Shown piece after piece: positions 57,731 through 64,000 of a DNA stretch of 64,000 bases. Location: the NCBI GenBank assembly GCA_963513935.1, contig OY740768.1:77352877-77416876 (forward strand), given 5' to 3'. Below the pieces are notes generated by a model. The model saw only the letters and a program-made list of their open reading frames with translations, ran no database searches and was not told where the DNA came from. Origin of the DNA: Aphrophora alni (Eukaryota; Arthropoda; Insecta; Hemiptera; Aphrophoridae). A program made the translations under genes and the position numbers. Within the stretch, counting starts at the first letter, position 1. Each line of letters begins with the position of its first letter.

Positions 57731-58410
57731 TGGACAACTTCTGTTATCTGAATCCTTCTATTCTGTGGAGGAGTTTGTGCACCATGATTTTGTTACTTTG
57801 GTGTGATAGGATGTGATTCCTTATTTTAAGATTATAAGATAGATATATCAAGCAATTGCCATTTACTTGTTTATTTGTATAGTTTTATTATTATTACTAT
57901 GTATTGTTTTACAATTCAGAGATATTACAGGGCTCAGTCATAGTCTTATGTTAAATCAACATCCAAGTACTGGTACTTCTCAGAAACATAAAAACACAAA
58001 CACAAATATTTTGGTATTTCAGTGCAATGGGTTTATGCTTGGTCTCACATTTGAACATTTTCATAGACCCAGGAATAAAATATATTCTCAAACACAAAGG
58101 GTAAGAACTATGACCAAAATTGTTAGATGATAATGCAATTTGTTTTTAAGATGAAAAATACAATTTTCAAAAATAAAATTCATTTAAAACCAAAAATAAA
58201 TGTCATAAATGATTATTTATAAAATTATATTATTGAATGAAACAAATGCACTAAATAAAAACTCAAACTTCATATCACTTATTAGAAAATTATAAGATAT
58301 GATGCAAAAACTATTAAAGATGCTGGCAGTTAGTTAGATGTTTTACAAAGCTAAGTGCACGACTATTAACACAAATACGAACGAGAGCCAGAGGCAATAA
58401 AACTACCTCA
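57731..58410. other. No recognised gene; possible 3' UTR of terminal exon B
   Basis: Sequence downstream (minus strand) of the exon at 58411. No AATAAA was found close to the stop; minus-strand AATAAA strings occur near 57868 and 57886. The plus ORF 57867-58130 has no family motif. Confidence 0.35.
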
Positions 58411-58490
58411 TTAATATTCATCTAGATCAACATCATCCAATGGCTCATCAGCTTGCAGCGACTGGAAGTCCACTTTGTAACGAAGAATTC
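58411..58490 (-). CDS. 3' terminal coding exon B of an unidentified gene
   Basis: After a GAAACAG acceptor (58491-58497) come 2 nt and 25 codons, [20 protein letters not shown] then DLDEY, and a TAA. The phase, the RYKVDFQS core and the acidic tail ending in (D/E)EY match exon A at 34224-34309. The split codon would be xGA here and xGT there, which both give Gly with a G (or Arg with a C) from a shared upstream exon. Either the two are alternative last exons of one minus-strand gene, or last exons of tandem paralogues. The family is not recognised, and other exons were not found. Confidence 0.65.
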
Positions 58491-59608
58491 CTGTTTCACA
58501 TAGTGTCATATAGCACTTCATTTATTACTAATACCTAAACTTAAAGAGTAATACTATAGACTTCATTGTGATATTTTTAAAAACAATGTTTTAATATTGA
58601 GGAACTACTCAATTTTGTAATATTAATATCCAACTCTTGCTAAAATTGATATACCAAAATACAGATAAATCCTTTTCTATATTTAAATTTATACCATTAT
58701 AGTGGTGCTTACTAGCACTCATTCGCAAGAGAGGGACACACAAGTTAACCACCATTGTATATTATATAGCTGATTGGATAGGGGAGGGGGGGTCTAGCAC
58801 AGCACTAGGTAACTAGCATAAACAAGATTGCAGTATAAATGTGTGTGTACAAATTGATTTAATCATGAACGCTATTCCATCTAGCAACTACAATTTTTGT
58901 GGAACCTGTAAACCAAATATTTTACAACAAAATTTTTACATTGCATTTTGAAATTAAATAGAAAATTATAAATAAGCCGTTAAGAGAAAATTTAAAAAAA
59001 CGAAATAACCATGAAACTTTTTTATTTAAATATAATTATAACCATTAAAATCTAAATACTTAAGTTGATTAATTATTTAAATCAGTCTAATTATCATGAT
59101 TTCACAATAAATGCTTAAAGATATAATTTTAAATCACACTTTCCACTTAAACACTAAAAACGATGGGGCATGTTTCATAACAAAATATAGGCTTATAAAA
59201 TATTTTATAAGTCTAAAAGATAATCCGTTTGTATTGATAATGATTTTATTAGTATTGTTCACCTTAATTTGTTAAACTCTTCTTTGTTGTTTTGGTTATA
59301 TAAAATTAAAATTTTGTGTTTTAGATCTTTTATCACATAGGCCTACTGCCAAATTTAGAGTTATCCTAAAGAAGAAGATATAAACAAATATACCCACATT
59401 GTGAGATCATTTGATTAAAATTGGTCGAGAGCTCCCTTATAATTTTTTAAAAATTTTCTGGTTTATTTTAAATTTCTTTAATGTGATATTATTTTATACA
59501 CTTCAATAGAATCTCATATTTTCTTTTCTTTCTCATATTGGTACACTAGATTTATAATTAAATTAGTATGAATGTTCTACTTCAATTTTGCACTACAATT
59601 CTATCAAT
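58491..59608. other. AT-rich stretch, no exon recognised
   Basis: Near 59165 GGGGCATGTTTCATAA resembles the reverse complement of 62789-62804 (GGGGCCTGTTTCATAA), a terminus type common in invertebrate DNA transposons; whether the two belong to one element is unclear. Confidence 0.35.
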
Positions 59609-59612
59609 TTAA

Positions 59613-60285
59613 CCCTTCAACGCGGTAAACCGTCTATAGACGCGGCCAAACTTTCACCTTCTGGCGCGGCCGCCCGTCTAAAGACGCTAAATGTCGCTGC
59701 GGTACGTGCTGGATTCTAGCGTCTAAATAAAGAACTTTTATGAACTGAGCGTATACCCAGAACATTGCCAAGAGAAATGCCATCTGTTGAGTTATTGATT
59801 TTTATTTCTAGACCACCGTGACCTTCAGAAAAGGAAACAACAAGTGGCTATATACAAACAGCTGTAGCGGGTTCGTGGAGGGCTCTCGTGTGTTATAGGT
59901 TATTATAACCTCATTTATTTATAAGTGTAATATTTTTAACAGTTTGACAGTAGATCGTGTGATTAGTTCTAGTGTATATTGTGTTTTAGTGATAATGTGG
60001 GAACCGCAAAGTGATAATATTCGCGAGTTTTTTTGGATTACGCTCAAATGGAGTTCCATTGTGATCCAAATATTGAAGGTAATCATGATAGTGGTGATGA
60101 AGTTGTAAATATATGCAATGTGGCTAATGATACCACAATAATCTTAGATAATGAGGAAGTTACAGTAAATGTAAATACGTATAATGTCCCGCCAGACAAT
60201 CCACAAGAGAAGGAAATGTTAGTCGACGATTTTAACTACCGCAACAGAGGGTCTAGCGCTCGGAACGGCTTACCGCGTTGAAGGG
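59613..60285 (+). mobile_element. Internally deleted piggyBac element, 673 bp
   Basis: TTAA lies at 59609-59612 and 60286-60289. The left end CCCTTCAACGCGGTAAACC and the reverse complement of the right end CCCTTCAACGCGGTAAGCC match at 18 of 19 positions. Subterminal palindromes GTCTATAGAC and GTCTAAAGAC lie within 90 bp of the left end. The ends are GC-rich in an AT-rich setting. It carries only the 5' part of a transposase gene, so it is a deletion derivative that would need a partner enzyme. Confidence 0.92.
59996..60281 (+). pseudogene. piggyBac transposase N-terminus, truncated
   Basis: ATG at 59996 begins MWEPQSDNIREFF; a frameshift at about 60031 moves to DYAQMEFHCDPNIEGNHDSG, and an acidic stretch follows (EEVTVNVNTYNVPPDN). 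Such acidic, low-complexity N-termini precede the DDE domain in piggyBac transposases. The frame then runs straight into the right terminal repeat (RNGLPR is read from the TIR), so the DDE domain was removed by the internal deletion. Confidence 0.65.
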
Positions 60286-61413
60286 TTAAACAGTTTATGG
60301 GAGCCTAAAATATTGTTATAACAAGATATGAATCATTCTTTTGATTAATATTAACAAATTTTACAGTTACAGAGGATTGACTATATTATACGGAGGAATT
60401 AGTTGGCTACTAAAATTGATTATAATGTTCTTTTCTCTTACAAGGTATATGATATTGAAATTGAGAATAGGATTACAATAGATTTCGTTTATAGCTTAAT
60501 TATTATCAATTATTATTTTTCTTCCTGAATAATTGAACATACTTTCTTTTGTTTTCATAGCTATTGAGAATTAATATTTCAGAATAAAAAGAATATTTCA
60601 AATAGTTATAAGGTATTGGAAAGTCTAGGTTATGTTAATGTAACAGACTATGACAGATTAAAAGTAAAAACAATAGAAGTGACATATCTGTGAATAAGTA
60701 GTCATGATAGATAGATGAGAACTTGGAGTGTCTCATCAGTACATTAGCAGAGTGAAATTGAAATATATGGGTAGCTGAGATATAGTGAGTGAAATCTTTA
60801 CATATAAAAAAAACAAAACAATAATATAGAGAAGGCAAGAGGAGCTGGGATACTGGATCCTTGAATGATTTTCTGTTTTGCTTCTTCGCCCATTGAGTAG
60901 TCATTCTTCTTCTTGGGGGTGAGTCAAGGGAAGTAGGAAGATGTAACTGGTTTACAACTTAAAGTGAGAAGAATGGAAATGGTATGTATCACTCAAAATA
61001 AGAATATTTATTTAAAAGGACTGATTAATAAACTTGGAATTCAACTGAGATTCTGAATATGTTGGAAATTTGAAGATAGACTTATTCTTTCATGATAATT
61101 TGAAACTAGTTTGTTTCATGACTTTCAAGTACAATTTTTGTGTATATAAAATAACAATCTCTGTAAATTAAAGATCTATATAAATGATTTTTTCCCTCTT
61201 TAAATTAATTAAAAAAATAATAATAATACAAGGAAAGGAAAATTTGCTTTATTATTTCAGATCAATCACAACTTTCTAATGTCATACTACTTAACAAAAG
61301 GATGAATTCATGAGCCCTAACCTCTATTTGAAAAGATTAAATACAAAATTTGTGTGGATGTTTGAAAAATTCTAGGATGTAACTTGTGTGAATAAGAAAA
61401 TTAGATTTTTTGT

Positions 61414-61441
61414 AATATATATATATATATATATATATATA
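61414..61441. repeat. (AT)n microsatellite
   Basis: About 14 AT units. Confidence 0.9.
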
Positions 61442-62814
61442 GATTTGATTATATATTTAGACTACTCAAAACACATAATAATTTTTTGTACATGGATGAG
61501 GCCATCCAGTTACCATGGTTAGATTGTTCTCTTTCCTTTTCAAAACTTATTTTATCATTTCAAACTGTTCACAATAGCTGGATAAAATTATTTCACATTA
61601 GTTGACTTTCATAGCATTTCAGAAGTGATTATTACAGTAGCCTATTGGTTATGTCCATGATATAGTTGGCATAGGCTTTTAAGTGTGGATTACAATGCAG
61701 TTTAGTTTGGGATTATTTATTTTAGAATAATGATTTTCGGTTGCTGTGGTTTTTAGTATATATTCATTATACTCTATAAATATTTATAAAAGATATGAGG
61801 GAATACATGAGCATGATACACTTTGTGACTTTGATTATTTAACCTAATGGTATTAATATTATTTGTTTTATTACTACTGAATTTAAAATATATTTATTTA
61901 TAATATAACATTTCTCACCATTTAATTATATGATTGGATGGAAGGTGGTAAATGATAAATTATTCCAAGTAATGAATTAGTTGCATACATTTTGTATCAT
62001 AAATAGGAGATAATATCACAAAATCCTTCTTTTTTTACAAAACTCAACATAAACTTCCTTGACGCACTAACTTTTTCTATACTATGTTAATAGGCCATAT
62101 AATTTCGTAAGCCTGGCTAATGGCAGCAGTATTAAAAAATGTAAGAAATCAGGCTTTTATACAATTTATGTAAGTACTTATAAAACACTGAAAATAGGGA
62201 ATAGTTAAATGGTTATAACGAAGTTTTGTAATTCTGACCAGGCTTTTCTCCTTATTTTCACCCCAAAAGACTGGCTATAATATTGAATGCAAGTTTGGCA
62301 GGTTAAACCTTCTCTTATACCTTTCCCATTAGATTTCTCTTGACCAACTCTTGTTCCCTTCTAATCCTGATGCTATTAAGACATTCAAGAGGTACAATTC
62401 TTTATTTATCTTCTTTTTTCATAAGGCAATGATAACTGAAAGGTATTTAGTTTTTAAACAACACAGAATTCTTATTCACTTGATAATGGTTTGGTAAATT
62501 TATCAAAAATTTCAGTTTTCACAATTGTAATACTTTTATTAACCAATTTAAGTTAATAAAACTCTTTCCTGTTAAAAGTTCAAACATTTTGTAACAACAT
62601 TATACATTTATGTAAATAACCTTAAAAATATAAATTATGTAAATCAGGTTAAAGAAATATGTAAAGAAATATCAGCTGACTTATAACTTATAATACTAGT
62701 AAAGTGGTACCATTTTATAAGGTTGATGGTTTTCCTTTATGAAACATAATGTTCTGCACTTATATTATAACTTATAACATTAACAGTTTTATGAAACAGG
62801 CCCCAGATCCGGTA

Positions 62815-62818
<4 letters not shown>

Positions 62819-62890
<72 letters not shown>
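62819..62890. repeat. Compound (AT)n(GT)n(AT)n microsatellite
   Basis: An AT run, about 7 GT units and a second AT run; the two AT arms can pair across the GT centre. Confidence 0.95.
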
Positions 62891-62892
<2 letters not shown>

Positions 62893-63908
62893 GCCGAGTT
62901 CTATTTACGTAATTCCCAGTAATTTTACAACAGAAAAAAGTTCATTTTGAAAACTTTTTGGGTGTTTAGAAATTCAAATAAGACATTTTTCTAGTAAAGT
63001 TCTCAAGTGAATGGTAAAAACTAAGTTATTAATAATGGTTTAAATTTGCATATCATTCATATCTTTTTTCCTTTTTAATTTTGAATCTGGTCTGTTATTA
63101 TTTTGAATGTATTTCTTTCCAGAAAAATGTTCATTGGCCAATATAGTCACTTGAAATGAGCACACTTGTGGAAAATTCAATCATCAAATGAAAGAAAATG
63201 CAAAAATCACAACTTTCAACAATAAACACTATTTGTTCCAAGGCGATGTTACACAGTCAAACTTTCAGTCAAACTTTCTTGTAAACCAAAACCTTCTTTA
63301 ACGCTAAGAAAGTTTGCGTTTATGAAATAACTGAGCCAATGGAACATTGAATAAATAAAGTGTTTATTGTGTTTTTTCTCATTTGATAATATAAAAATAT
63401 TTATTTTTATAGGCAGATTATAATGATAGTATGGCATTAAAAAAATATGAATACAAAAAATTATCAAATTCAAAAGATGATTTTTAGCTTATATATGATG
63501 TAAAAATATTCAATTAGTGCAAAATATTATAATTGATCCAAATTTAATGATTTTGTTTTATTTAATATGCAACAGAAGTATACACTTTAACCAAGGTTCA
63601 AGGTTTAACTTTAACCAAAGCAATATGGGAACAAGATAAACCATTTTAGCTAGCTAATCAAAAATATATTATGTACAATACTACTTGGATCAATTTACCA
63701 ACATAGAGTATGATTAAACTACCTGTGACAAGCTAAAATTAAATTAAACTCAACTATGCCTGTACAAGGGAGCTCAAAATAGAAACAAGTAGGTAACTGT
63801 GAAAATGTTGCTTATAATATTATCAGTATTATGGGGAAAATAGTATTGTTTAGATTTGGAATCAGCCTCACCATTAAAATGTATTGCAAAAGTTTTTGTA
63901 AGTTTATA

Positions 63909-64000
63909 TAATAAAACTTCGATAGTTCGACACTTGGTGGCAGCCTCAGGGGGTGTCGAAGTATCAAAATGATGAACTATAGGGAGTGTATTGGACATAC
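63909..64000 (+). mobile_element. Possible pogo-type terminus running off the right edge
   Basis: TAATAAAACTTCGATAGTTC followed by GACAC and a GGTGTCGAA subterminal repeat resembles the 'CAGTAAAACCTCGATAATTCGA' class of pogo/Tigger ends. The rest of the element would lie beyond the window. Confidence 0.4.

Larger units (their letters stand above)
60290..63908. other. AT-rich stretch with microsatellites, no gene recognised
   Basis: Short open frames (60635-60904, 63249-63473) have no family motif. A TIR-like TTATGAAACAGGCCCC ends at 62804. Microsatellites are listed separately. Confidence 0.4.

Noticed and set aside
1..64000. CRISPR-like or bacterial operon structure
   Set aside because: Repeats here are microsatellites, minisatellites or transposon ends; none shows regular short repeats with unique spacers, and genes are spliced.

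Overview
The window is AT-rich animal nuclear DNA, most likely from an arthropod and probably an insect; Hemiptera is a guess. Reasons: spliced genes with GT-AG introns, a 3' end of the ESCRT gene CHMP7, and a dense load of decayed transposons typical of insects (hAT, piggyBac, mariner, pogo, Helitron, Polinton-type polymerase, Jockey/LOA-type LINEs, an LTR element). No bacterial operon, CRISPR array or convincing tRNA/rRNA gene was seen. Most long ORFs are shadows or transposon debris.

Layout. 1-4.3 kb: LINE reverse transcriptase debris, a TCGA-rich palindromic patch and an 88-bp minisatellite with a palindromic core. 4.28-6.12 kb: an element with about 350-bp inverted arms. 7.76-10.54 kb: a complete but dead hAT element with 8-bp target duplications. 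11.67-15.31 kb: the last three exons of CHMP7 (+); their 3.2-kb intron holds a TIR-flanked element with a remnant of a DUF7869-like gene. 15.57-17.6 kb: a broken piggyBac. 17.9-19.4 kb: repeats with hammerhead-like cores and a perfect-footprint hAT MITE. 19.75-21.66 kb: a Helitron fragment followed by a family-B DNA polymerase fragment. 25.5-30.15 kb: hAT debris, a pogo MITE, a LINE ORF1 fragment and a TTAA-flanked non-autonomous element. 34.2-36.8 kb: a terminal coding exon (-), a 179-bp fold-back carrying a hammerhead-like motif, and a LINE.

41.35-50.90 kb is one LTR retrotransposon on the minus strand: 1.3-kb nearly identical LTRs, a 4-bp target duplication, a single 576-codon coiled-coil Gag-like ORF, no visible pol, and a second copy of the TTAA element nested inside. 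51-64 kb holds a second terminal coding exon (-) paralogous to the one at 34.2 kb, two more TTAA elements, LINE and mariner fragments and microsatellites.

The host content is therefore small: CHMP7 on the plus strand and an unidentified minus-strand gene (or gene pair) whose two related last exons lie 24 kb apart with the LTR element between them. The most unusual items are the hammerhead-like fold-back, the duplicated terminal exons, the Gag-only LTR element with clustered LTR differences, the DUF7869-like element with four subterminal repeats, and the family of TTAA elements whose subterminal palindrome shows compensating changes.
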